A stretch of 34,217 nucleotides of DNA from Acidobacteriota bacterium (GCA_903970255.1 CAJCHM010000039.1:1-34217); one strand, 5' to 3'. Counted from the stretch's first letter, positions 25,746 to 34,038 are shown. Notes: generated by a model not told the origin, from the letters alone. Numbers and translations: made by a program.

Positions 25746-25807
25746 GAAATCTCCTTCTTTACTGGTGTTCTGAATTTTAAGACAGCCTGTTGGACGTCTG
25801 TTTCAAA

Positions 25808-25836
25808 ATTATACATTCAAGTTGGCATACTTGAAA
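25808..25836 (-). promoter_or_regulatory. OMP promoter with palindromic site
   Basis: On the minus strand TTTCAA (25836-25831), a 17-base spacer and a consensus TATAAT (25813-25808). The spacer and -35 are part of a palindrome TTCAAGT-N6-ACTTGAA (25816-25835), a possible operator. The transcript leader would be about 55 bases. Confidence 0.5.
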
Positions 25837-25865
25837 TTTTTTAATCAACAGAAAATGTTAAACCT

Positions 25866-27413
25866 CTATTTCATCCTTTCAAGTAAATGATCTGCAACTC
25901 TCAGCGCATTGGCAATGATTGTTAGTGTGGGATTGACCGCAGAACTTGAGACAAAAAAACTGCCATCGACAACATAGAGATTATCTAGATCATGGGTTTT
26001 GCAATCGATATCTAGCGCTGATGTCTTGGGGTCAGTTCCAAAGCGGATTGTTCCATTTTGGTGCCCAACGCCGCCAATGGAGATTTTTTTTCCAAAGTAG
26101 GCTAAATTGTCAAACATATGATGGTGGATGCCGACATTGTTCAGCATACTTTTAAGTTTCTTCTTCAAATGTTTGTGACCTTCCAGATTGTTTTCTGTGT
26201 ACTCGAGTTGTAGATGCCCTTCTGGAGTGATTTTGACGCGATTATTGGGATCGGGAAGATCTTCTGTTGTTAACCAGAAGTCGATAGAATGGCGCGCCAT
26301 TGCTCCTAAAATGAATTGAGGAGCCGGGAATGGGGAATCAGCTTGGAACATGTGGGCATCTGCTTTGCCAAGCATCTGGATATGTCCCAAGGGATAATCA
26401 AAGTCAGGAGCATTGAAGTAAAAATCGTTAATGGCCATTGTCTTCTGAAACTTGGTTGGATTGGGCTCTTTTGTGATGGCAATGACTGCGGAGTTGTTAT
26501 GGCACATGTAGTGGCGACCCACACAATCCGAGCTGTTGGCAAGACCATTTTGGTGTTTTTGATTTGCAGATCTTAACAAGAGGGCAGCGGAGTTGATCGC
26601 TCCACAGGCGACAACGACGATATTGCCTTTATAAAACTCTGTATGGCCATTGCGTTTGACAACAATTTGCGCAATCTCTTTCCCACTGGGATTGGTCTCC
26701 AGACGCTCAACATAGGCGTCTGTGATCAAAGAAACGTTGGGAAATTTTAGCGCTTCATTGATGCAGATGATGTGGGCATCTGCTTTGCCATCGACAAGGC
26801 AGGGAAACCCATCGCAAGTGTTGCATTTAATGCAGGGGCTCTTTTCCCGGTGTTTCTCATCGAGGATTAACCCAAGCGGCAGCGGAAACGGATGGTGCCC
26901 GTTTTTTTCAAGTGCTTGGTAAAGACGCTCGATCCGCGGCTCATGAGAAACAGCAGGATAGGGGAAGGGAGAAGATGAGGGGGGTTCAGTGGAATCGATG
27001 CCGCGTGTTCCATGAACCCAGTAGAGTTTTTCAGCCTGCAGATAATAAGGTTCAAAGTCGTGATAACTCAGCGGCCATGCAGGAGAGATGCCTCCATAGT
27101 GTTTGACCTCTCCAAAATCTTTTTCCCGCATCCTAAGCAGTGCCGCACCATAAAATTTAGTGTTTCCTCCCACATAGTAATGGGTGCCCGGCGTAAACTC
27201 CTTTCCCTTTTTATCGATCCATTTTTCTTTGATCGCGTAGCGGGAAGAGAGAAAAACATCTTCCGATTGCCAATTTTCCTTTTCCCTGGGTAAATAGGAC
27301 CCTCTCTCCAAGAGTAAAATTTTTTTCCCCGATGGAGCTAGTCGATGAGCAAGCGTGCCGCCGCCAGCTCCGGTTCCGATGATGATGATATCAAAATGAT
27401 GATCTAAATCCAT
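25866..27413 (-). CDS. GMC-family FAD oxidoreductase
   Basis: About 515 residues. FAD binding: FDIIIIGTGAGGGTLAHRLA near residues 7-26, then LLLERG and GGNTKFYGAAL. The catalytic His/Asn region is GGVGHQNGTIRFG and SSAVNPTLTIIANALRVADHL near the C-terminus. The Cys-rich segment CIKCNTCDGFPCLVDGKADA is shared with gluconate-2-dehydrogenase/fructose dehydrogenase-like GMC proteins. ATG at 27413 is chosen because AGGAGGATAAG precedes it; the stop of the upstream SDR is one base before. Third gene of a glycosidase-SDR-GMC operon, so a sugar or polyol is the likely substrate, although this is inferred from context. Confidence 0.87.
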   Translation of the reverse strand: MDLDHHFDIIIIGTGAGGGTLAHRLAPSGKKILLLERGSYLPREKENWQSEDVFLSSRYAIKEKWIDKKGKEFTPGTHYYVGGNTKFYGAALLRMREKDFGEVKHYGGISPAWPLSYHDFEPYYLQAEKLYWVHGTRGIDSTEPPSSSPFPYPAVSHEPRIERLYQALEKNGHHPFPLPLGLILDEKHREKSPCIKCNTCDGFPCLVDGKADAHIICINEALKFPNVSLITDAYVERLETNPSGKEIAQIVVKRNGHTEFYKGNIVVVACGAINSAALLLRSANQKHQNGLANSSDCVGRHYMCHNNSAVIAITKEPNPTKFQKTMAINDFYFNAPDFDYPLGHIQMLGKADAHMFQADSPFPAPQFILGAMARHSIDFWLTTEDLPDPNNRVKITPEGHLQLEYTENNLEGHKHLKKKLKSMLNNVGIHHHMFDNLAYFGKKISIGGVGHQNGTIRFGTDPKTSALDIDCKTHDLDNLYVVDGSFFVSSSAVNPTLTIIANALRVADHLLERMK

Positions 27414-27414
27414 C

Positions 27415-28263
27415 TTATCCTCCTGTTGCAAATCCGGGGAATAGGGTCATTCCTCCATCGATGAAAATTGTGGTTCCTGTGATATAATCGGCATAATCCG
27501 ATGAGAGCCATACTGCACAATGTGCGATATCTTCTGGCTCGCCAATTCTGTTGTAGGGCACAAGCGTCATCAGGGAGCGATAAGCCTCAGGGGTGGACCA
27601 GGCTGCAGTGTTGATCGAAGTTCGGATCGCTCCTGGAGCTATCGCATTGACCCGAATCCGATGGGGGGCAACCTCTTGTGCAATCGATTGCATCAACATG
27701 TGAATTCCTCCTTTGGAAGAGGCGTAGTTGACATGTCCTGCCCAAGGGATCATTTGATGTACAGAGCTCATGCAGATGATCTTACCAGCAGCACATGAGA
27801 TTTCCTTTTTAACCCCTCTGGCCTTGAACTCTTTCACAGCTTCTCTAGCACACAAAAATTGCCCGGTCATATCGACTCCAACCACTGTATTCCACTGCTC
27901 GAGGGTCATTTTTTCCAAAGGAGCGTCTCTTTGGAGCCCCGCATTGTTGACTAAAATGTCGATCGTGCCAAATTCTTTGTACATTTGCTGGTACATTGCA
28001 AGGACATCTGCCTCTTTGGAAACATCAGCATGGATGGCAATCGCACGACATCCCATCGCTTTAATTTCATCGCATACTTTCAGCGCATCTTCTTGATGTG
28101 AAACGTAATTGACTACAACATCGGCGCCAGCTGCTCCCAGAGCGATGGCAACAGCTTTGCCGATCCCCGAATTTCCACCTGTGACAAGTGCTTTTTGCCC
28201 CTTTAAAATTTTCAAAGGATCGACATTGGGTTTCACAACAGCGGGAAGTTTTTCCATACTCAT
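27415..28263 (-). CDS. Short-chain dehydrogenase (glucose 1-dehydrogenase-like)
   Basis: 282 residues. Classical SDR: KALVTGGNSGIGKAVAIAL (TGxxxGIG), LVNNAGLQ (NNAG), the catalytic Ser-Tyr-Lys set in IICMSSVHQ and NYASSKGG, and PGAIRTSIN plus IDGGMTLF at the end. The two-residue offset N-terminus (PAVVKPNVDPLK) resembles glucose 1-dehydrogenase-like SDRs. The exact substrate cannot be read. Starts 10 bases after the glycosidase stop; AGGAC upstream. The middle gene of the operon. Confidence 0.88.
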   Translation of the reverse strand: MSMEKLPAVVKPNVDPLKILKGQKALVTGGNSGIGKAVAIALGAAGADVVVNYVSHQEDALKVCDEIKAMGCRAIAIHADVSKEADVLAMYQQMYKEFGTIDILVNNAGLQRDAPLEKMTLEQWNTVVGVDMTGQFLCAREAVKEFKARGVKKEISCAAGKIICMSSVHQMIPWAGHVNYASSKGGIHMLMQSIAQEVAPHRIRVNAIAPGAIRTSINTAAWSTPEAYRSLMTLVPYNRIGEPEDIAHCAVWLSSDYADYITGTTIFIDGGMTLFPGFATGG

Positions 28264-28273
28264 TTTTTTGTCC

Positions 28274-30904
28274 TCATAAAGTTGTGCCTGATTGTTGGAT
28301 CAGCTTTGCAATGAGCGCTGTCCATCCCGTTTGGTGACAAGCGCCCAGACCCTCTCCGGTATCTCCGTGAAAGTATTCATGGAATAAAATGAGATCATCC
28401 CCATCCCATTTTTTTCCTTCGGGCTCTTTTGAAAAAAGCTTCATTAGTCTTTTTGATAGCTCAATACTCACATCCCATAAATTGAGAAAATGGCCAGAGC
28501 CTGTGGGAAATTCTACTTTCAAAGAATCCCCATAGTAATGGTGGAATTTCTGCAACGATTCGATGATTAGAAAATTGATAGGGAGCCAGATCGGCCCGCG
28601 CCAATTCGAATTGCCTCCAAAAAGGCCACTGTCAGATTCTGCCGGAAGATAGCTAATCGTTTGCTTTTGCCCATCGATTTCTAAAGAATAAGGGTGATCT
28701 TTATGATATTTAGAAAGGGAGCGGATCCCGTATTCTGAGAGAAATTCATTTTCATCAAGCATGTATTTTAAAACACTGATCAGCCGCTCCTGTGTTAAGA
28801 TCGAGAGCAATCTTCTCTTCTCTACCCCAGGGCGAAAGACACAATTGAGGTTAGCAAAAACATGGGGCCTTTTGCTGACAAACCAATCTACCCTGCGCGA
28901 GAATGTTTTGAGTTTTTCCATCGTTTCCATTTCGAGCGTCTCAACAGCAAGCAGCGGAAGGAGACCGACAAGCGAGCGCACTTTCAAAGGGATGATCTTG
29001 CCATCGGGCCTATGCAGCGCATCGTAGAAAAAACCATCTTCAAGATCCCAAAGACTGTGTCCCTTTCCTCCACAGTTTGTCATCGCGCCTGCAATGCGCA
29101 AAAAATGCTCAAAAAATTTGGTGGCGATATCTTGGTAGAAGGGTTCATCTGCCGCAAGATGTAAAGAGATGCGCAGCATTAAGATGCAGTAAAATGCCAT
29201 CCATGAGGTCCCATCTGCTTGGTCGATATGCCCTCCCAATGGAAGCGGTTTGCTGCGATCGAAAATACTGATATTATCAAGGCCTAAAAAGCCCCCCTGG
29301 AATACATTGTTGCCATCCTCATCTTTTCTGTTGACCCACCAAGTGAAATTGAGCAGAAGCTTATTAAAAATCCCTTTAAGAAAGTCTCGATCGGGGTTGC
29401 CGCTCATTTTTCCATCGATTTTATACGCGCGCCATGCACCCCAGGCAAGCACGGGTGGATTGACATCTGAAAAGTTCCATTCATAAGCGGGGAGTTGTCC
29501 ATTAGGATGTAAGTACCATTCCCGTGTGAGCAACTCAATTTGTCGTTTAGCAAAGTCGGGATCGATCAGCAACATCGGTATGCAATGGAATGCGGTATCC
29601 CAGGAGCAAAAGTAAGGATATTCCCACTTGTCGGGCATTGAAAAAATGTCAAAACTTGTCAGATGGGCCCAATTGTGATTCCGATCCCAATCTCTTTTCA
29701 CAGCAGCAATGGGATCCCCTTTACGCCACTGTTCCATATCGAGATAATAAAACTGCTTGTTCCAAAGAAGTCCTGCAAAAGCTCTGTGTTGGATTTTTTT
29801 AAGTTTAGGGGAAAGGTCTTTCGGCTGAATTGCTGTGTAAAACTCAGCTGCCTCTTTCTCTCTTTGTGCAAACACCTCATCAAAATCTTTGAAAGGCTCA
29901 TTGCTCTGTTTGGTTGAAAGACGTAACTCAATGACACCCCTTTCATTCGGAGTCATTTTTTTTCGGTAAACAGCAGCTGCCTTAGTCCCAATTTCAAGAG
30001 GGTTGATTGCCGATTTTTCATTTCCTACGATAAATCGGTGGAAAGCATCTTTAGTAAAAGGGGTCTCATTGCGGACCTGATAGAGCTTCTCTTTGTTTGT
30101 CTCATTTTCAGTGAAGATCAATTCTTGAGAGTCTTTGCAATATAAATAATAAACGCCTTCAACCAGGTGGTTCAGCTCAATACAATGACTACCTTTTTTC
30201 TTTAAGTTTGGCTTCCCCCTCTCATCACCTGTTGCCCCTTTGTCGGGATATCCCCATCCCCATGTATTGCGAAACCAGATCGTTGGCAGTAGCGTTAATT
30301 CTGCTGTTTCTTTGCCGCGATTACAGATCGTATAACGGATGAGAATGTCCTCTTCATTTTTCTTGGCAAATGCGATGAAAACATCAAAATAGCGATCTTC
30401 AGCAAAAATTCCGGTGTCCTCCAGTTTAAACTCTCTGTCTGTGTAACCTCTTCTTTTATTTTCCTCCCTCAATTGCGCGTAGGGAAATTCTCTTTGGGGA
30501 TATTTATAGAGCATTTTCATGTAACTGTGCGTCGGAGTATTATCGAGATAAAAATAAGCTTCTTTAACATCCTCTCCGTGGTTGCCCTCAGGGCCACTCA
30601 AGCCAAACATCCTCTCTTTGAGAAACGGATCCCTGCCATTCCACAGAGCAAGAGAGAGACAGATTCTCTGATTGCGATCGGAGATCCCACCGATTCCATC
30701 TTCATTCCACCGATAGGCGCGCACCTGAGCTATTTCATGGGAAAAGTATCCCCATGCATTACCCTCTTTGCTATAATCCTCGCGCACAGTTCCCCAAGCC
30801 CTCTCGCTTAAGTAAGGCCCCCATTTCTTCCACTTGGATTTATCCACGCGGTAAGAATTTAATCGGATGTGCTCTGCGGTATTGCTCATTGCATCCTGTA
30901 ACAT
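28274..30904 (-). CDS. GH63/MGH1-like glycoside hydrolase
   Basis: 876 residues. An (alpha/alpha)6-barrel glucosidase type. Segments: WGPYLSERAWGTVREDYS at the N-terminus, WSWDTAFHCIPMLLID-like region (CSWDTAFHCIPMLLIDPDFA), GQLPAYEWNFSDVNPPVLAW with the likely catalytic Asp, GGHIDQADGTSWMAFYCILM, GNSNWRGPIWLPINFLIIE and HEYFHGDTGEGLGACHQTGW containing the likely catalytic Glu. Such enzymes release glucose from short oligosaccharides or glucosyl compounds such as glucosylglycerate. No signal peptide, so cytosolic. Start may instead be ATG 30889. Heads the operon with the SDR and GMC genes, so products may be oxidised by them. Confidence 0.85.
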   Translation of the reverse strand: MLQDAMSNTAEHIRLNSYRVDKSKWKKWGPYLSERAWGTVREDYSKEGNAWGYFSHEIAQVRAYRWNEDGIGGISDRNQRICLSLALWNGRDPFLKERMFGLSGPEGNHGEDVKEAYFYLDNTPTHSYMKMLYKYPQREFPYAQLREENKRRGYTDREFKLEDTGIFAEDRYFDVFIAFAKKNEEDILIRYTICNRGKETAELTLLPTIWFRNTWGWGYPDKGATGDERGKPNLKKKGSHCIELNHLVEGVYYLYCKDSQELIFTENETNKEKLYQVRNETPFTKDAFHRFIVGNEKSAINPLEIGTKAAAVYRKKMTPNERGVIELRLSTKQSNEPFKDFDEVFAQREKEAAEFYTAIQPKDLSPKLKKIQHRAFAGLLWNKQFYYLDMEQWRKGDPIAAVKRDWDRNHNWAHLTSFDIFSMPDKWEYPYFCSWDTAFHCIPMLLIDPDFAKRQIELLTREWYLHPNGQLPAYEWNFSDVNPPVLAWGAWRAYKIDGKMSGNPDRDFLKGIFNKLLLNFTWWVNRKDEDGNNVFQGGFLGLDNISIFDRSKPLPLGGHIDQADGTSWMAFYCILMLRISLHLAADEPFYQDIATKFFEHFLRIAGAMTNCGGKGHSLWDLEDGFFYDALHRPDGKIIPLKVRSLVGLLPLLAVETLEMETMEKLKTFSRRVDWFVSKRPHVFANLNCVFRPGVEKRRLLSILTQERLISVLKYMLDENEFLSEYGIRSLSKYHKDHPYSLEIDGQKQTISYLPAESDSGLFGGNSNWRGPIWLPINFLIIESLQKFHHYYGDSLKVEFPTGSGHFLNLWDVSIELSKRLMKLFSKEPEGKKWDGDDLILFHEYFHGDTGEGLGACHQTGWTALIAKLIQQSGTTL

Positions 30905-30918
30905 ATTGCTTTCCCTTA

Positions 30919-30947
30919 TGCTTACTCGATGCCGTGATTTGATTCAA
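30919..30947 (-). promoter_or_regulatory. Candidate promoter of the glycosidase operon
   Basis: On the minus strand TTGAAT (30947-30942), 17-base spacer, TAAGCA (30924-30919). Modest match to consensus. Confidence 0.35.
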
Positions 30948-31009
30948 AAAATATTTTGATTTTATTTCTTCTGGAAATAAATTACCGATTCTAGGTACCA
31001 TCCTACGTT

Positions 31010-31111
31010 ATGAAAAAAGGACATAAGCCATTTTCACTTCCTGTGAGATATCAGGCAGCCGCAAAATTTGCCGGCAAAAGATCCTTCATTCCTCTTATTC
31101 TTGTGCCTTAA
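31010..31111 (+). CDS. Short leader ORF before the carrier gene (putative)
   Basis: 33 codons: MKKGHKPFSLPVRYQAAAKF then AGKRSFIPLILVP and TAA. It is basic with a hydrophobic tail and resembles the leucine leader at 5485 in position pattern (Tyr, Ala, Lys/Arg-Phe, then a hydrophobic end) but is not Leu-run rich. It lacks a good ribosome-binding site. It is followed by a hairpin that holds the stop codon and by TCACATTTTTT at exactly the same offset as in the leu leader. It lies 93 bases before the carrier gene. Function unknown. Confidence 0.4.
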   Translation: MKKGHKPFSLPVRYQAAAKFAGKRSFIPLILVP

Positions 31112-31147
31112 AGGCACATACATACAATTTGCACTCTCACATTTTTT
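31102..31147 (+). promoter_or_regulatory. Hairpin plus TCACATTTTTT motif after the short ORF
   Basis: TGTGCC (31102-31107) pairs with GGCACA (31113-31118), with the ORF's TAA in the loop. TCACATTTTTT follows at 31137, 28 bases after the TAA. At the leu leader the stem is TAAGCC/GGCTTA and TCACATTTTTT starts 28 bases after its TAA. The stems differ in sequence but pair in both, as if compensatory. Confidence 0.45.
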
Positions 31148-31204
31148 ATTAACTTTTTAAAACTCATTAGATCTCGTATTGATCTTAAATTTTGGAGAAT
31201 GCTC

Positions 31205-32056
31205 ATGTCTAAACCTATTTCTTTTAATATGAAAGAGTCTTTTTTTCAGGCTCAAGAAAATCAAAAACCCTCACCGATCCGCGAAACCCTCACCGAAGTT
31301 ATCTCCGGAGGAGTCGGCGGTGCAGCAGGGGGGTTTGCGATAACACCTTTCATGTACTTTAAAATGCACATGCAGGGAAAAGCTCAAAACCCAACAACTC
31401 CTCCTGTGTTTCAGAAAAATCCGGTGAAGTGGTTTGTTGGTGGCCCCACATTGGCAGCAGGAATGTTTCCTGTTTGCGCTTTTCAATTTTTTGTCAACAG
31501 CGCTTTGCAAAATGTCCTCTCTAACAATGGAGAGCGTGAATTAAGCCCTTTGGAAAAATTGGCTTGCAGCGTTACAACTGGAGCGGTTTCTACAGCGTTT
31601 GTCGGCCCCCAGGAGCTCATCTTTACGCAACAACAAAGGCTCCAAGCAGAGCAAGACTTGGCGATGAAGGATACAGGCATACCCAAAGAACAGAGGCCAA
31701 AGATCAGCGCCATGCAAGTAGTGAAAAAGATCTTCAAGGAGCACGGAGCCAAGGGATTTTATCGCGCAGGTTGGGAAACAGCCGGACGTGAGGCGATCTC
31801 TGCTTCCATATTGACCAATCTGGCAAAAGATCATCCTTTCTTATCGCCGGTGATTGGAGCGGCATTGAGCCAACCCTTGGATGGCCGTAAGACAAACAAA
31901 CAGATAGATTTTTCTTTCAAAGAACCTATCCGCGAGTTGTTTAGAAAAAAGGCATTCGCCGGGCTTGTTTTTGGCAGGATCCCCGTATACCTGGTCTATA
32001 TGAATGTAGCTCCGATTGTTAAAGACATGGTTGCTACGACTTTCAATAAATTGTAA
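31205..32056 (+). CDS. Mitochondrial carrier family (SLC25)-like protein
   Basis: 283 residues with three homologous units, the layout of mitochondrial carriers. Each unit has Pro followed nine residues later by Gln: PFMYFKMHMQ (residues 48-57), PQELIFTQQQ (135-144) and PLDGRKTNKQ (224-233). The third keeps the full Px[D/E]xx[K/R] signature and the others are degenerate at the acidic or basic site. IFKEHGAKGFYRAGWETAGRE is the loop helix typical of the family. I chose the ATG at 31205 because GGAG is 7 bases upstream; ATG 31199 is too close. Such carriers are eukaryotic; Legionella LncP is a known secreted bacterial one. Likely of eukaryotic origin, possibly an effector sent to host mitochondria. 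The transported substrate cannot be deduced. Confidence 0.85.
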   Translation: MSKPISFNMKESFFQAQENQKPSPIRETLTEVISGGVGGAAGGFAITPFMYFKMHMQGKAQNPTTPPVFQKNPVKWFVGGPTLAAGMFPVCAFQFFVNSALQNVLSNNGERELSPLEKLACSVTTGAVSTAFVGPQELIFTQQQRLQAEQDLAMKDTGIPKEQRPKISAMQVVKKIFKEHGAKGFYRAGWETAGREAISASILTNLAKDHPFLSPVIGAALSQPLDGRKTNKQIDFSFKEPIRELFRKKAFAGLVFGRIPVYLVYMNVAPIVKDMVATTFNKL

Positions 32057-32065
32057 TCTTAAGTA

Positions 32066-32091
32066 CCTCCCTGTTGTAAAAAACGGGGAGG
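32066..32091. terminator. Bidirectional hairpin after the carrier gene
   Basis: CCTCCCTGTT pairs with AACGGGGAGG (one mismatch) around AGTAA-like loop bases. It lies between the converging carrier and regulator genes. The T-tract on the minus side (CGTTTTG) is short. Confidence 0.5.
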
Positions 32092-32094
32092 ATT

Positions 32095-32898
32095 TCAAAA
32101 CGAATAATGATAGGTCAATTGGCTATTTTTATTTGGACCAATGGTTCGCCAATGGAAAGCGATCTCGTTTTGATTCCAAAAGATATTACCCAAATAGGTG
32201 TCTTCTCCACAAAGATGTTCATCAACGGCCTTGAGGAATTGAGATTGTGTGGGAGTGAGATGAAAAAGAAACACAGGATGTGTGGTTCCATATCTTAAAT
32301 GCTCTAGAGAAATTAATAACGCATTTAAATCCATGGTCCATCGAAAACTATTGCTGAATGCAGTATCTGCCTGATGATCGAGAAGCCAATACCCTTTTTC
32401 CTCAAAAATCAAAACGGAAGGGGAGGGCATTTGGACAACAATATCTGCTTTTCCGATCTTTACAGATTGCTCTTCTTTTTGTCGCGATTTGACATGGAAA
32501 GAAAGGTGTTTTACCTTTCTGAGCTTTTCCCAGAATTTAAGAAGATCCTCTCTTTTGTTCCTATCTGATAGCCGATTGCTTTTAAGATCCCCTCGGACCT
32601 TATGAATGAAACAATACTGTTTTTTTTCCTGAGAATGAAGGAGAGTGTAAGCTTTTTTTAAAAGCATTTCTAACTCAAACCGAAAAGGATAGGTATGACT
32701 AAATTGATAAACACGCGTCTTTCCCTCATAGTGGCTATTAATGATCCCTTCTTTTTCTAAACGTTGCAACCCTTTTTGGATGGGGGTAAGTGGAACACCC
32801 AGTAATGACTGAATTTGGGTGCCGTAGCACTGCTCATTCACAAAAAGGAATAAAAGAATCCTTTCGACATTCTGATTGCCAAAGAGTCCTGACAACAT
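32095..32898 (-). CDS. wHTH regulator with DUF6314 domain
   Basis: 267 residues from the ATG at 32898 (TTG 32907 also possible). The first ~70 residues form an ArsR/MarR-like winged helix: VERILLFLFVNEQCYGTQIQ, LLGVPLTPIQKGLQRLEKEG (recognition helix) and a KTRVYQFS wing. The C-terminal half matches DUF6314: FWEKLRKVKHLSFHVKSRQ, LIFEEKGYWL, NSFRWTMDL, LEHLRYGTTHPVFLFHL, then HLCGEDTYLGNIFW and HWRTIGPNKNSQLTYHY. DUF6314 is a lipocalin-like fold probably binding a small ligand. Divergent from bioY across 180 bases that hold palindromes, so it may control biotin uptake or itself. This pairing is inferred. Confidence 0.72.
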   Translation of the reverse strand: MLSGLFGNQNVERILLFLFVNEQCYGTQIQSLLGVPLTPIQKGLQRLEKEGIINSHYEGKTRVYQFSHTYPFRFELEMLLKKAYTLLHSQEKKQYCFIHKVRGDLKSNRLSDRNKREDLLKFWEKLRKVKHLSFHVKSRQKEEQSVKIGKADIVVQMPSPSVLIFEEKGYWLLDHQADTAFSNSFRWTMDLNALLISLEHLRYGTTHPVFLFHLTPTQSQFLKAVDEHLCGEDTYLGNIFWNQNEIAFHWRTIGPNKNSQLTYHYSF

Positions 32899-32918
32899 AA
32901 ATATCAACCTCGATTTTG

Positions 32919-32985
32919 GTTTATAGAAACTACCCTATTGTTCTTTATTCTTCCAGGGAAAAAAGGAGGAAAAGGGTTTATAAAC
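32919..32985. promoter_or_regulatory. Paired operator-like repeats between regulator and bioY
   Basis: GTTTATAGAAAC (32919-32930) and the perfect palindrome GTTTATAAAC (32976-32985) share a core. They are flanked by ACCCTATTG and CAAATAGGGT in inverse orientation (about 32932 and 32987), so the whole region is quasi-symmetric. Good candidates for binding by the wHTH protein. Confidence 0.45.
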
Positions 32986-33080
32986 TCAAATAGGGTTTAA
33001 AAAGAGAGTTTCATGGGGTTGAAGAAATGGGTCAGAGGGTCAATAATGGCCCCACCATTTTCAATAAAAACAGGAGAATG

Positions 33081-33665
33081 ATGAAAACCTTAGAAAATTG
33101 TGCCGCTCATTCAGAATGGACAGATCGTTTCCAATGGCTCAGATCAAAAGTTAAAACCTCCTCTTTGATTCAAATCATTGGGGCGTCCCTTCTCATCGGT
33201 CTTTTTGCCCAGATCAAAATTCCACTCCCTTTTACAATGGTTCCCATCACAGGGCAAACCTTGGGGGTTCTTTTAGCAGGAGGTCTGCTTGGCAGATACA
33301 AAGGGGCATTGGCTGTTATTGTTTACCTCATTGAGGGTTCACTGGGTCTTCCTGTTTGGGCAGGAGGTGCCTTAGGCGCGCTTCGCTTAATCGGTCCTGT
33401 GGGAGGCTACTACTTTGCCTATATTGTTCAAGCCTACCTTGCCGGATGGTTTGTCGAAAAGCAACACCCCTTTCATTTCTTTAAAACAGCCACGTTACTA
33501 TTTCTAGCAGGTTTGGTCCAACTGATCCTAGGCATAGCTTGGTTTGCTTTTTTTGTAGGAATAAATAATGTCTTAAATCTGGGTTTCCTTCCGTTTCTTC
33601 CAGGTTGTGCAATTAAAACGATTGTTGCAACCATTTATATTAAATTTCAAAAACCAAAGGTATAA
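33081..33665 (+). CDS. bioY: BioY biotin transporter
   Basis: 194 residues from ATG 33081 (AGGAG 4 bases upstream); an open frame to 33027 exists without a ribosome-binding site. Membrane S-component of biotin ECF transporters; six hydrophobic segments. Family motifs: FAQIKIPLPFTMVPITGQTLGV, LLAGGLLGRYKGALAVIVYL, EGSLGLPVWAGGALGALRLI, GPVGGYYFAYIVQAYLAGW and a final FLPGCAIKTIVA. Biotin importers of this type occur in chlamydiae. Preceded by a divergent regulator with shared palindromes. An EcfT/A module is not in the window. Confidence 0.93.
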   Translation: MKTLENCAAHSEWTDRFQWLRSKVKTSSLIQIIGASLLIGLFAQIKIPLPFTMVPITGQTLGVLLAGGLLGRYKGALAVIVYLIEGSLGLPVWAGGALGALRLIGPVGGYYFAYIVQAYLAGWFVEKQHPFHFFKTATLLFLAGLVQLILGIAWFAFFVGINNVLNLGFLPFLPGCAIKTIVATIYIKFQKPKV

Positions 33666-33667
33666 AT

Positions 33668-34030
33668 ATGAAAATTGATATTCAATATGAAATGATGAAA
33701 ATGATCAACACTGAAACAATTATTTTAGATGATAACACAAGCTTAGAACAAGTAAAGAAATGTGTTTTGGGAAAGCTTTTCTTCCTATTTCCCGACTCAA
33801 TTATGAGCGGGAAAATTAATCATAATCATGTTGTATTAATTGAAATTACTTCAGACAAATCTTTAAACGTAGGGCAGAAATCCGTTTGCTGTGCAACTTC
33901 TCAAAAAGTCTTAGCAGACTTGCACTTTTTGGTTTGTTCTCTAAAGGAGCCCCTTGCAAATTTACCTCAAACGCCAGGATTTGTTAAGAAGTTATCTCCT
34001 CATTTTAAGGCATTTATCCGGCGCAATTAA
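33668..34030 (+). CDS. Small hypothetical protein downstream of bioY
   Basis: 120 residues, start ATG 33668, two bases after the bioY stop, so co-transcribed and probably coupled. It has no signal peptide and no transmembrane segment; N-terminal acidic/polar residues, a LEQVKKCVLGKLFFLFPDS segment, and two close cysteines (VCCATSQ). I do not recognise it. Context (biotin import) is the only hint of its role. Confidence 0.65.
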   Translation: MKIDIQYEMMKMINTETIILDDNTSLEQVKKCVLGKLFFLFPDSIMSGKINHNHVVLIEITSDKSLNVGQKSVCCATSQKVLADLHFLVCSLKEPLANLPQTPGFVKKLSPHFKAFIRRN

Positions 34031-34038
34031 CATTTATT

